Origin: Terebella lapidaria
Lineage: Eukaryota; Annelida; Polychaeta; Terebellida; Terebellidae
Length of the DNA stretch: 64,000 nucleotides
Assembly (NCBI GenBank): GCA_949152475.1
Contig: OX424555.1
Location: forward strand, 62,415,977-62,479,976
Direction of reading: 5' to 3'
Of this stretch, positions 43,901-52,812 are shown one piece after another (positions within the stretch are counted from its first letter, which is position 1; every line of letters starts with the position of its first letter). The notes under the pieces are model-generated. The model had not been told where the DNA came from, did no database searches, and was given only the letters and a program-made list of their open reading frames with translations. The position numbers were made by a program, and so were the translations under genes.

Positions 43901-46900
43901 TATCCCAAGTACATCGCTGTCTCTACCACTTCCAAAAGATGAAACAATTTGTCACCACAGGCTCATGATGTGGTCCTGAGGCGAGGCTATACTCCACTCT
44001 ATGATATACAAATCAATGAAACAACAGCGGGACTTTATGGTTTACAAAGACAACTAGAGCAACCTCACATCTACAACAGAGAATGACCACTTCTACGCAT
44101 CACAGCTTTATCACCACGGCAACATGGCACCTTATCTTGTCCACTTTGTGGTTTATCAGCGGTTCCCTCCCACGGTCCAGCAATGGTCAGCAGACGGCCA
44201 ACAGTCATCAGACACAACAAGGCCATGTTTGGGTGCACACACACAGAGTGGTGAACTGGTGAACGGCTATGACTTGACCTTACTTGTGATGCTCAAGTCC
44301 TCAGACAGTACAGATACATACCCCCAGGGCAACAACCAGATGTGAGGCGGTCTACACTCCTGCCCCCCCCCCCCCCCCCCACCAAAACCGGCAACCGGTG
44401 AAACAAACAAATAGAACATTGTAAATATTGTACCACTGATAGATCAGTTATCCTCTGCATGGGTCACTTCAGGACAGGTGAAAGGTTTGCTGATTACTTT
44501 CACCGGGGACAACGCTTTCCTGTAACTATAAAACTGTTCAGTCTGCTGAACATTAAATTTTAAATGGCTAAGTGGCTAAAAGACAGACTTGTACAATGTA
44601 CGAAAGTTTTGCCAGTTGTGTCAGGGTGAACAGATTCTTCACACATAACAAAATGCATAAAATAAATCATCATACATACACATTGTACGGAGCATAGCAA
44701 TTCAGCCTTTTTCTGAGACACAGTACCCACAAAAATTATATGTAATTGTTTCCGACCACAATGCATATTTTTGCTGCCCGTGCTTCCTGTTTTATTTCCA
44801 AACTACAGTACTAGGAATTATGGTAGTAATGAGCAAAGCTGCAAAATTGTTCACACTGCCATGAATGGTCCAACGGATGAACAGGATTTATCACTTGCAG
44901 TCCAGCCGTAACTTCTAAAGCTAGATTACCACCCAGCCATCTAAGCACATTTGACGGGAACAAAACGATCAATCAATATTCATTTCATAGCTAAATGGCG
45001 ACCACAGATTCTGCCGAAATGTGACAGCAGGTCGTCTTGCATAACGACAAGGTTCACAGCGCCTCCTATTGAGCAAGTGTGACTTGGAGAATAGGAACTG
45101 ACCGTTATTACTGGATGGCTTTGACCATGGCTTCAAAACACCTTTGCCCAGTTAATTGCCTGGAAAATTCAGATCTGGATTCCTCACCAATTGTCCCCTG
45201 CAGATAAATGGGTCATTAGCTGTGCCTGGCTGGCTGCTAGAGCCCGGAGTGGTAATGCTATTCTTGGCGGCAGTCCGTCACGGCAATCCAAACATTTTTT
45301 ACAACACCTTGTAGGAAATGCCACAATGTTTATGTAAACTGCCCACTGCCATAGCTTCAAGAATGTACCTCGCAGTGCTCAAGTTGTTTTGATCTTGGCA
45401 GGGGAACTCTTGACATGTGATCAAAAGGTGATGAAACTAGGTCATTAGCGTATTCTACAATGCTACATTCACCATTCCATCATGAACATTAACAGATTAA
45501 TTTGTAGGAATTTGTGGAATTTTCCTATTTTTTATTCGATGAACTTCAACTAGAAAATTATGCAACCACACCACAACTTGCAGATAGCATTTAGTGCACA
45601 TGTATGCAGACAAGCTCCGGTGCAATCACACTGCTCTGACCTCTGTAATGTCTTTTTAAAGCTGCCATTTATCGCATAATGGAGTAGATAATTGCAGGTT
45701 CCTCTTCAAAAACTGGGTCACTAACTAAATAGGATAATGACATGTTTACAAGATTCTCTCCGTTCTATGGCAATCCACCGGCAGATTGCTTCAATCATCA
45801 CCATATTAAAGCTGTAGCGAAAATTATCAGCAAAAATGGTGATAACTACTGGTATAAAATATTGAGTCCACAGATGTCTTATGTACTGAATCTGGTGAAA
45901 TTGGGCTAATTCATGTATTTCATTTCATATTGTGAATTTCAAATTTCAGTTGATAAATCAGGATACATGAACATGTGGAGACGCATGATGTGCATTTAGT
46001 ATTCTGTTTGGTTTTGATAAGATTTACATTTTTAGGGTTGGTTTTCCAGCATTACATTTATCCTGTTAATTTACTTTTATAACAGAGAATGTTCAAGCTG
46101 TTGACATTTATAATTAATATATTTCTACACTAGATCTACCACTGAGGACTTTGTGTGGTTAGTTATTACTAGTATTAGGTGCCTACAGTATGAATTGGGA
46201 AGGTCAAACAAATTTATTGGTAATCCAGATGTTGAACATAATATTGGCAATTGAAGAACCTATGTTACAACTTGTACATGTTGAATTCATGAGGGGCCTT
46301 TTCTTGTACTGATTCATGTATTTTCTGATATCAAAACCTTGGCCAAGTTCACGTACATTTACAAATTTTCTCACATACTTTGAACATTCTCTCGTGCGGG
46401 CAAATTTCATGTTTTCATAACCCTCAAGTGCATACATTCGTGTTGCTGGCCCGGTGAGGCCGCTTAGATGCACGTCCGTGAACAATATCGTAGCTCCGAC
46501 CGGTTGGCGCGCGACCAGGTGGGTTGGCCCAAACGTACCGGAAAACCTTGTTAGCTTTCAGCCACTCACCACTGCTTGCCCTCCGTCCGTCCATGGGAGA
46601 ATAATGTTTTTTCGTTCAACAACGAAGTGACTGAAGTTCCCTCCGACAAAATGAACAACCATTGCTGTTTGTATGCGCGCATCAAGTTGTACTTCTCACA
46701 TGGGGGAAAAACTCCTTGAACATTCAGCATGTTCAGTGGCCGGCCAGTGTACAAGATAACACATTACCGGACGGCGGTCTACAAACACTATTATCCACGT
46801 TGTAGCATAGTACCAGAACTACACTCTTATTTATTTCTGGAAGTACTAGTCTAGCAGGGCTTACTCGTAATGATAATGAGAACATGGCGAAACCTCCCAA

Positions 46901-48812
46901 CTTGAGGTGTACATTTCGGCCAGGCTAACGATGCACAGATGTGTTGGTTTAAATGTACCCGAGTATACAGTAGTCCAGAAATGATTTAGAATTCAAAATA
47001 GCATGCCTAATCATTTCTCCCGCCTGGAAGACATCGGAAATCTTCCGGATGAAGACTGGAGGTACATGGTCTTCGAGTTATTGCCGTAGATTCTTTCCTG
47101 CAAGGTCAAGAACACATTATTTTTGCTGGTTGAGCATATAGCTCTCCAGTGTTTGGTATATTAGTGTCAGTATTATACAAATACCGACCAAAAAACCAAA
47201 AACCGAGGCAATGCATTTCCTACTCAGATAAACATAACTTCTGGAATCGCTCGTTTTTTATGGTACACATCTTTTGAGGAGTATGTGGATGAACGAGAAG
47301 CAAGCAAGATCATCCCATTGGCAGTATACCTCTAACTAAGAGTTATGAGTACAATAGAGTACGGTATCTCCAAAACACTTCTTTTTTTTGCCGGCAAAGT
47401 GGCTCAAGATAAACTTTCAGACAATTGCTTATCTGTTCAAAGACTGAAGAAGCACCATCGATACTGGCACATGTAATGCTGTAACTAACTGCAAGCTCGG
47501 TTCATTGCAATGCGAAAAGTTAGTCTACTTGAAGAATTTCCGCCAACAATCAAAAGGCAGGAGCAACAAAACTAATTCACTGGGATTATTTCCTTCAAGC
47601 AAGTAAATGGGATAGATGTTCCAGGCAATGGTTTTCTCTACAGCAGATTTCAACACTACATTTATATAAACAGTGTGCATAATACTTGCTAGGATGTTTT
47701 ATCCGAGATTCTAACATGTATACATATTAGATGCAGTTATTCATTCTTTATTCCCAACAAATTTCTTCCAATTAATTTCGACTGATAATTATACACCTGT
47801 CTACTGATTTCAACAATTAAACATGAAGAGATTCAAAGTGCAGTTTTAATTTCAACACCTGGACCAATTTGCAAGAATAGCACATCATTTATAGTACAAA
47901 TTATGTCTGCTGGGTTTCGTTCTTTTCACCTTGTGTGTGCGCAGCATGACAGCACCTTCATTTTTAATTCATTTCAAGAACTATTTCAAGCATAAGGCTA
48001 TACTAGATGTGCACTACAATTCAGCAAAGTGCAGTTCTTAACACACATATTTTATAGGTCATTGCAAAATTCATTGGGTTTATCTGTTTACATGTATACT
48101 TCAATTGACAGCGGTTTTGTTATTTTAATATTTAGTAGTCCAAGATTCAGCAAGATGTAGGACCAACATTATTTGGATCCATTTTCATTCCTGATTCCAA
48201 GGTTGAACAGATGTCAGACAGAATAAAGAAAAACAACACACCTAAGGTCATGTTTAATTGACCAGATATTCCAGAGCAGATGTTTGTAAATGCCCCTTGG
48301 TCGTGTTCCATTCTGTTCTGCTAATGACCTCAGGTAGATCTACAATGGAATGGCCAGTGACCGACAAGCCTCTTCCATTTTGTACAACATGATATGAATC
48401 TGGGCGAAATACTGCTAACTACCGGACACACTGTAAGACATGACTGTGAACTTGGTGTGCATGTTCAATATGAGTGAAATCTTATGCACGTAATACATTG
48501 GTGCCCACTGTCAAGTTCAGCAACCCCTTCTACACACATTCATGTACATAGACGGTACATGCACCACAGCAAACTTACATTCACCCCATTATAAAAGTGA
48601 AATGATGGCACTAATATTATTCATTTTGTGCATGCAGTATGAAGACCAACGCACTGCTTTTTTTCGGTCTTGAACTGAACCATCATCATAACACTGAATG
48701 ACGACCGGAACTCACTGTTTTTGGTCGGCGTTTTCTGCTTGCAGAGCATTCTCTGCAAACTGTTCACGTCGTGATCGCGAACCGCTTGCAGTAAATCCTG
48801 GTCCTTTCCCAT
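1818..48812 (-). CDS. CASKIN: Caskin-like scaffold protein, 5' six coding exons (3' end outside window)
   Basis: Gene-level entry. Coding segments in transcription order are 48812-48716, 40755-40704, 18559-18462, 12122-11974, 7287-7192 and 1951-1818. They total 626 nt, i.e. 208 codons plus two bases, with intron phases 1, 2, 1, 0, 0 and 2, and every junction keeps frame. The protein opens [11 protein letters not shown], the diagnostic start of vertebrate CASKIN1/2, then [12 protein letters not shown] and five ankyrin repeats ([45 protein letters not shown] are visible). Known family role: caskins bind the CaM-kinase domain of CASK and act as neuronal/synaptic scaffolds, with six ankyrin repeats, an SH3 and two SAM domains. 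Only repeats 1-5 lie here; repeat 6, SH3, SAMs and the stop would be left of position 1. Orthology rests on my recollection of the vertebrate protein and is strong; whether it equals CASKIN1 or CASKIN2 cannot be decided, because invertebrates usually have one gene. Confidence 0.9.
1952..7191. other. Caskin intron 5
   Basis: A 5.2-kb intron. A C12 run followed by a CA repeat lies at 3732-3760, and a (GT)n block running into G11 at 3925-3952. The rest is AT-rich sequence in which I see no exon, RNA gene or recognisable transposon. Confidence 0.6.
7192..7287 (-). CDS. CASKIN: Caskin exon 5 (ankyrin repeats 3-4)
   Basis: Thirty-two codons, phase 0 at both ends: [12 protein letters not shown] then an [16 protein letters not shown] block. 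[12 protein letters not shown] is identical to vertebrate caskin repeat 4. The acceptor CCAG is at 7288-7289 and the donor GTACGA at 7191-7186. An overlapping longer open frame here (6909-7265) is a shadow in another frame. Confidence 0.9.
7288..11973. other. Caskin intron 4
   Basis: A 4.7-kb intron. A pure G17 tract is at 8719-8735, and a small duplicated AACTATAAAA...TATATGTA motif lies near 9325-9368. No coding signal was recognised; the open frames around 9.8-10.1 kb and 10.5-10.9 kb look like chance. Confidence 0.6.
8719..8735. repeat. G17 homopolymer
   Basis: Uninterrupted G run in caskin intron 4, followed by AGAGATGAGG. Confidence 0.95.
11974..12122 (-). CDS. CASKIN: Caskin exon 4 (ankyrin repeats 2 and start of 3)
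   Basis: Encodes residues about 83-132: [20 protein letters not shown], a serine/alanine-rich turn, then [17 protein letters not shown]. The string [11 protein letters not shown] is identical to vertebrate caskin. The acceptor ATAG is at 12123-12124. The donor GTCAGT (11973-11968) is preferred over an alternative GTGGCA three codons later because only it keeps phase 0 with exon 5 and the family spacing of repeat 3. Confidence 0.9.
12123..18461. other. Caskin intron 3
   Basis: A 6.3-kb AT-rich intron with no exon, transposon ends or tandem array that I can support. Short open frames on both strands lack domain motifs and splice context. Confidence 0.6.
18462..18559 (-). CDS. CASKIN: Caskin exon 3 (ankyrin repeat 1)
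   Basis: Encodes ankyrin repeat 1, beginning [17 protein letters not shown] and ending ALVDIKDKK, residues about 51-82. This aligns residue for residue with the vertebrate segment ending VDIKDNK. The acceptor CCAG is at 18560-18561 and the donor GTAGCA at 18461-18456 (weak after +4 but consistent with phase). The TALH core and GA.VD turn of the ankyrin fold are intact. Confidence 0.88.
24070..25078. repeat. 121-bp satellite array, about 8 monomers
   Basis: Tandem copies whose landmark GAAATTCAAAGTA recurs at 24139, 24266, 24387, 24508, 24809, 24930 and 25051. Spacing is 121 bases, except a slightly longer first unit and one gap enlarged by an insertion at 24620-24801. Monomers share TTTCAAGATGACGAAATTGG and ATAAGTTATATTTCGACTCA. 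The left edge decays into more diverged copies. Confidence 0.92.
24620..24801. mobile_element. 182-bp TA-flanked MITE inserted in the 121-bp satellite
   Basis: Terminal inverted repeats TACAGTGGATCCTGTGTT and its complement at the right end (AACACAGGATCCACTGTA), with further internal inverted GGTGGTCT/AGACCAC motifs. It sits inside one satellite monomer. The gap between landmarks there is 301 instead of 121, an excess of 180, exactly the body plus one TA. This is what a Tc1/mariner-type TA duplication predicts. No coding capacity. Confidence 0.88.
25095..26390. repeat. 131-bp satellite array with 425-bp higher-order repeat
   Basis: The landmark CAATAATAGACTTAACT (or a near copy) starts at 25101, 25230, 25361, 25493, 25623, 25653, 25786, 25918, 26048, 26079, 26211 and 26343. 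The base period is 129-133. Twice a 30-bp partial duplication follows (25623/25653 and 26048/26079), and 25361-25785 repeats as 25786-26210 with offset 425. This is a higher-order unit of three monomers plus the 30-bp piece. Monomers share ACCTTGTTGAGC and AATAATAAATATTTCT. Confidence 0.92.
26645..26989. repeat. 168-bp tandem repeat, two full units plus start of a third
   Basis: GTTCACAAG starts at 26645, 26813 and 26981, a period of 168 (56 codons, which keeps a spurious frame open). Units are nearly identical. Each contains the palindrome GTTGCCACGGCAAC at 26712-26725 and 26880-26893. Confidence 0.92.
26998..27066. repeat. (CGGACG)n hexanucleotide array
   Basis: About eleven copies of GCGGAC with two single-base variants, directly after the 168-bp units and before a hairpin. 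Confidence 0.93.
27083..27111. repeat. Hairpin capping the 168-bp/hexamer block
   Basis: GTATCCGCCGAAC, loop TTT, GTTCGGGGGATAC: 13-bp arms with one mismatch. Its position at the end of the repeat block resembles the terminal stem-loops of non-autonomous Helitron/pearl-like elements of marine invertebrates; that classification is inference. Confidence 0.7.
28164..28305 (+). CDS. Possible exon of another gene, fibronectin type III-like
   Basis: In one frame the plus strand reads [16 protein letters not shown], then [19 protein letters not shown] and ATT, with the Y.VSW strand and (L/T)...Y.Y.VRA ending expected of the second half of an FN3 domain. It is preceded by an ACCAACAG acceptor-like end and followed immediately by a consensus GTAAGT donor at 28306. 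At 142 bp it has the usual size for half an FN3 domain. No partner exon was found on the plus strand of this intron, so it may be a stranded exon, a pseudogene fragment or chance. Confidence 0.35.
31018..31056. repeat. G-rich microsatellite
   Basis: Runs of G broken by single T (GGGGGTGGGG..., TGTGGGG...), preceded by a GTGTGTAGGTGTGTATGTG tract. Confidence 0.93.
31161..31180. repeat. C-rich homopolymer
   Basis: C13 run in caskin intron 2, about 100 bases after the G-rich tract at 31018; the two could pair as an inverted repeat. Confidence 0.9.
33722..33829. repeat. 108-bp near-perfect palindrome (MITE-like)
   Basis: The core arms TGTGGATTCTTTGA...GGCCGC (from 33741) and the complementary arm ending at 33809 surround a 3-base loop GAA. 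Weaker complementarity continues outward through GGAGAAA / TTTCTCC. The motif AGTGTGGATTCTTT recurs at 33934 and, inverted with changes, at about 34996. Confidence 0.75.
33932..35012 (+). mobile_element. Crypton-like tyrosine-recombinase transposon remnant
   Basis: Flanked by inverted copies of AGTGTGGATT. Three separated coding-like pieces read on the plus strand. A 68-codon frame at 34029-34235 contains [12 protein letters not shown] and has a TATAAATA about 50 bases upstream. A piece near 34340-34430 reads [17 protein letters not shown] piece near 34545-34625 reads [20 protein letters not shown], then RMFEL. The last matches the DUF3504/Crypton recombinase motif (TNHSLRATGATRMFEAG), where the HxxR part is here NNSLR, i.e. 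the usual histidine is lost. An in-frame stop follows ATAA, and most of the catalytic domain is missing, so it is a dead, internally deleted copy. A decayed host gene of the ZMYM/KIAA1958-type family is the alternative. Confidence 0.55.
36321..36436. mobile_element. 116-bp MITE
   Basis: Ends TAAGGTGCGGTAT and ATACCGCACCTTA form perfect 13-bp inverted repeats including a flanking TA on each side. The interior is non-coding. This fits a tiny TA-duplicating DNA transposon. Confidence 0.75.
40704..40755 (-). CDS. CASKIN: Caskin exon 2 (52 bp, leads into ankyrin repeat 1)
   Basis: Encodes [17 protein letters not shown], matching the caskin segment [12 protein letters not shown] just before the first ankyrin repeat. 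It begins after a CCAG acceptor (AG at 40756-40757) and ends at a GTACGT donor (40703-40698). It enters in phase 1 and leaves in phase 2. The exon is too short to be found as an open frame on its own; the frame is fixed by its neighbours. Confidence 0.87.
44363..44380. repeat. C18 homopolymer
   Basis: Pure C run in caskin intron 1. Confidence 0.95.
46205..46760 (-). pseudogene. Unidentified coding-like stretch in caskin intron 1
   Basis: GC-richer than its surroundings, with two open minus-strand pieces. One is about 46570-46760 (..[14 protein letters not shown].., ending at a GTGAGT donor-like site at 46569-46564). The other is about 46205-46555 (..[20 protein letters not shown].. then ..[18 protein letters not shown]..), in a different frame. 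I do not recognise the protein. It could be a decayed gene fragment or transposon piece. Confidence 0.25.
48716..48812 (-). CDS. CASKIN: Caskin exon 1 (start codon exon)
   Basis: Encodes residues 1-32 plus the first base of codon 33: [11 protein letters not shown], then a helical segment ending KTPTKN. The ATG at 48812 is chosen because [11 protein letters not shown] is the invariant caskin N-terminus and the context (GCC before ATGG) is a good Kozak match. The upstream in-frame ATG at 48860 adds residues with no caskin similarity. The exon ends at a consensus GTGAGT donor (48715-48710). A TGCAG acceptor at 48836-48837 suggests a separate, unidentified 5' untranslated exon further right. Confidence 0.88.
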
Positions 48813-48960
48813 GGCTGATGATTGCAATTTTTTCCCTGCAACACCAGAGAATATCCACACCTCTAATCCAACATCCGCGCGGGCTTACTCCATCCGTGTA
48901 AGATGAGGCAGATCATCTGCTAATCTTGCATCGTATAATCCATTGTGCATCCGATCGAGA
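48813..48960 (-). promoter_or_regulatory. Caskin 5' leader region with possible splice acceptor
   Basis: Directly upstream of the caskin ATG. The minus strand reads a short pyrimidine-poor tract and TGCAG (acceptor AG at 48836-48837) before 23 leader bases and the ATG. If used, the promoter and a non-coding first exon lie further right. No TATA box or initiator is convincing here. Confidence 0.3.
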
Positions 48961-49612
48961 TATCCAGAGGTAATCCCAGTGTTTACAATAGGCAAGGTCT
49001 GAAAGCAGAAACCCAAGATGAGTTATAGCATTTCGTTTATTTTTGTTCCTTATGATGCAAGCCCATCAAATATGTACGGAACTCATGATACTGGCGATCT
49101 AAGACGGACCTTGGTATCATTATATGCAAATTGTATCATGCGTACTGATATAAGAGTTAGACTGATCTTAAAGACTTTAACACAAGCAATATCACTACAA
49201 CTGCATACTGAAATAGGAGACAGGACCCTGCCCATAGAATGTACATAGACGAAAGGTCGAATGATTCAATCCATGCACGTTCAGTTGGCAATACCTGCCA
49301 TAAACGAAGGTCTATGTACAGTGTATCAATCAACATCTGCATTTTCCTCTAGTTCAGCCGCCAAATGAATAGACCTTATATTATGACATTTCCTTCGGCC
49401 AAACACAGGCCACTTGCTGACATTTGGGCCTCAGGCCATTTTGAACCAGGTGTATGCAGCTAGGGAACTGAACTCGGGAACCATACAGATCATGCTGATG
49501 TAGATAGCCTATAGATTTGTTCAAATGTGTGAAGTGTGCATTATCAATAGTCCAATAGTTAGCATCATATATGAGATGTTGTAGTAAGATATCAACGTTT
49601 CGATACAACATG

Positions 49613-50184
49613 TATACTCGGATTTTTCTAACTCGTTTACACTGTTTTTCGCTAATACTTTTGTGATGTTAAACGCTATCGTACTATAACTTGGCATACT
49701 CCACCCGGGAGTCAAACGGCAATTTTCTACCAAATTTCAGACAGCCAACACGAAAATTGAAAAAGTTGGCAATCTACCTCAATGTTAATTTTCAGCCCAA
49801 AACGGAATCTCGAGAATCTGAGCATATTCGAGGAATTGGTCCTGTTTACATCCATCAGGATTCGAAAAGTTCTTGTAACTTTGAACCAGAAGATACACTG
49901 GGGTGTATTGTACACAAACATGTTGATTTTGAAACATTGCTCCGATACAAAACCGAGCAAATGCACAAAATTGTGTGCGGGCCCAGAAATTAAATAATAG
50001 GGCTAAATTTAACACTGGGGTAGATTGCCAACTTTTTCAATTTTCACGATAGCTGTATGAAATTTGGTGGAAAATTGCCGTTTGACTCCCTGGTGAGGTA
50101 TGCCAAGTTATAGAACGATAGCGTTTAGCATCACAAAAATATTAGCGAAAAACAGTGTAAACGAGTTAGAAAAATCCGAGTATA
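49613..50184. mobile_element. 572-bp inverted-repeat DNA transposon family, copy 1
   Basis: Starts TATACTCGGATTTTTCTAAC and ends with its complement CCGAGTATA. The inverted arms extend about 190 bases inward, through AACTTGGCATAC, AACGGCAATTTTCTACC and AAAGTTGGCAATCTACC. TA at both outer edges fits a TA target duplication. There is no transposase frame; the 60-100 codon open frames inside are by-products of the arms. Two further copies lie within 3 kb. Confidence 0.88.
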
Positions 50185-50648
50185 CATGTGTATTGAGCAA
50201 TAGTAATTTGCAACATTGGCAGGTGTTTGACAAACTCTAGAATTCAACAAGCATGAAATGTCTGAGCCATACCAACCAATTTATCATTGCTGCTGGGCAA
50301 CTCCTCTTGACAGGCTGAGAAACTTCCAACAAGGGCCCGAACGAAACCGGTCGATATATTGGCCCTGCACAACTCAACTAACTTATAAAAGTTGCCTACC
50401 TGTTCATCTGCACCAACCACAATCACATCGTAAATCCAAAATCCATGGACAAATATTCCTTATTGTGTCTATGTATTGCAATCAGTCTATCAGCAACCGT
50501 GTAGCTACTAACGAAGCGACGAAATTATTAGTCCAATACATACGAAGACAACCCCCTCTCGTCTGCTGACAGCTAAGTTTGTTGTGGTTAGTTTGAGTGA
50601 GTGTGGCAGACGAAACAACTGCACTGACAACTTGCTGGTTTCAAAGCA

Positions 50649-50658
50649 GCGCATGCGC
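50649..50658. promoter_or_regulatory. NRF1-type palindrome GCGCATGCGC in a CpG-richer patch
   Basis: GCGCATGCGC lies in a CpG-richer 50.48-50.82 kb patch between two MITE copies, 1.8 kb upstream of the caskin start. It matches the NRF1 consensus seen in many animal promoters. A link to a caskin 5' untranslated exon is inference. Confidence 0.35.
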
Positions 50659-51006
50659 GAGATCGCTCTTCGATGTGCGGTGGCGCCAAAACTTTCACGT
50701 CAAGCGGCGATTTGCCTCAAACACGTGCCAAAATCACAATTTCAATTATATTCACGCTACCCACGCGATTTGAGGTGTTTCCTTTCAATCTTTTCAACAG
50801 CGTGAAAGCAGGAAATTGAAAGAAAAGTATTCAAACGAAATTAATGTTGGCATGCTCTCCTGACAAAGAATACATTAATCCGACTCAATGTCATAACGTT
50901 CTACATGTAGGTACAATGTCCTTTACGTTTTCTGTGATATAAACTGTTGTCACTTAGGGCTCAGGTCTCGGCTTTGCATTGATCAGAGACGCCTGGAACC
51001 GCCACA

Positions 51007-51577
51007 TATACTCTGATTTTTCCAACTTGTTTACACCGGTTTTCGACGATATTTATGCGATGCTCAATGATATCGTTCTATAACTTGGCATACTTCACCT
51101 AGGAGTTAAACGGCAATTTTCTACCAAATTTCATACTTCTATCGCAAAAATTGAAGAAGTTGCCAATCTACCCCAATGTTAAATTTCATCCCAAACCGGG
51201 GTCTCGAGAATCTGAGCATATTCGAGGGTTTGGTCCTGTCTCTATCCATGAGGATTCGAAGTATTGTTGTAGTTTCGGACCAGAAGACATATTGGGTGTA
51301 TTCTACACAAACATGTTGATTTCGTATGATTGCACCGCTAGAATACCGAGGAAATGCACACAAAAATTTGCGGACCCTGAAATTCAATAATAGAGCTAAA
51401 TTTAACATTGGGGTAGATTACCAACTTTCTCAATTTTCGAGATAGAAATCTGAAATTCGGTAGAAAATTGCCGTTTGACTCCCAGGTGAAGCGTGCCAAG
51501 TTATAGAACGATACCATTTAGCACCACAAAAATATCAGCGAAAAACAGTGTAAACGAGTTAGAAAAATCAGAGTATA
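51007..51577. mobile_element. Same family, copy 2 (most diverged)
   Basis: 571 bp, TATACTCTG...CAGAGTATA, collinear with copies 1 and 3 over its whole length but with more substitutions (e.g. TTTCGACGATATTTATGCG in the left arm). It ends about 20 bases before the T-rich arm of the larger inverted structure. Confidence 0.88.
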
Positions 51578-51639
51578 GTGTGTTTTAGAACTGTTTTTGT
51601 CCAGCTATTTTTTCTCAAAATCTTGGAAAATTTTCCTAA

Positions 51640-51990
51640 ATCCTAAGAAATATTTTCAAATTTTGATTTTTAATTTAGTTTTTCTTATTGCGCTTCTTCT
51701 GATTTTTCGTGATTAGCTTTTTTGAATTATCAAATTTTCGTTTTCTTCTCGACCTTTTGGGTTTTTCTTTTCGAATTTTTGACTGTTTGATTTTGTTTTT
51801 GATTATACGACTTTTCGTATTTTCTTTTTTTCCCAGCTTTTTTTTGTCGAATTTGCGACTTTTCATTTTCTGGAATTTTCGACTTATCAACTTTTTGAAC
51901 TTACGACTTTTCTTTTCTTCGAATATTCGTTTTTCCGACCTTTGGACTTTTGTTTCGAATTTTCGACTCATTCGATTTTTTCTATTTTGA
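51640..51990. repeat. Degenerate T-rich repeat with CGAATTTTCGACTTTT motif
   Basis: Irregular tandem repetition of TTTTCGACTTTT / CGAATTTT at 15-20-base spacing. Its minus strand gives a lysine/arginine-rich open frame with SRKF recurring, a consequence of the repeat and not a gene. Confidence 0.75.
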
Positions 51991-52235
51991 CAGTTTCACG
52001 CTGGGAAAGGTGATCTCCAGCATCTGAAGTTGAACGCCGGAATTGGAGGTTGAACGACCGAATCTGAGGAAATGGCACAAAGAAAGCAAAACATTGTGAG
52101 TAGCTCCTATGATTTCGGGTGAATACAGTATTTCATAACGATTATTGGCATAAAAGAGCGTGTGCATAGAGCATGGGAATATATATGGCTTTCAGGAATA
52201 AGTAAGGTTGGTGTGAGAATGCACAGACCAGGCAG

Positions 52236-52812
52236 TATACTCGAATTTTTCTAACTCGTTTACACTGTTTTTCGCTAATATTTTTGTGATGCTAAATGCT
52301 ATCGTTCTTTAACTTGGCATACTTCACGTGAGAGTCGAGTCAAACGGCAATGTTCTACTAAATTTCAGACAGCTAACGCGGAAATTGAAAAAGTTGGCAA
52401 TCTTCCTCAATGTTAAATTTCAGCCCAAAACGGGATCTCGAGAATCTGAGCATATTCGAGGAATTGGTCCTGTTTACATCCATCAGGATTCGAAATATTC
52501 TTGTTAATTTGAACCAGAAGATACACTGGGGTGTATTCTACACAAACATGTTGATTTTGAAACATTGCTCCGCTACAAAACCGAGCAAATGCACAAAATT
52601 GTGTGCGGGCCCAGAAAATAAATAATAGAGCTAAATTTAACATTGGGGTAGATTGCCAACTCTTTCAATTTTCGCGAAAGCTGTCTGAAATTTGGTAGAA
52701 AATTGACGTTTGATTCCCAAGTGAAGTATGCCAAGTTATAGACCGATAGCGTTTAGCATCACAAAAATATTAGCGAAAAACAGTGTAAACGAGTTAGAAA
52801 AATCCGAGTATA
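52236..52812. mobile_element. Same family, copy 3
   Basis: 577 bp, TATACTCGA...CCGAGTATA, closely matching copy 1 in both arms and in the middle (GGAATTGGTCCTGTTTACAT). It lies inside the structure bounded by the inverted arms at 51997-52100 and 55729-55831. Confidence 0.88.

Larger units (their letters stand above)
40756..48715. other. Caskin intron 1
   Basis: An 8.0-kb intron. It holds a C18 tract at 44363-44380 and a CpG-containing, coding-like stretch at 46.2-46.8 kb listed separately. No other exon or transposon end was recognised. Confidence 0.6.

Noticed and set aside
51675-51971. 98-codon lysine/arginine-rich minus-strand frame
   Set aside because: Produced by the T-rich degenerate repeat; no domain or promoter context.
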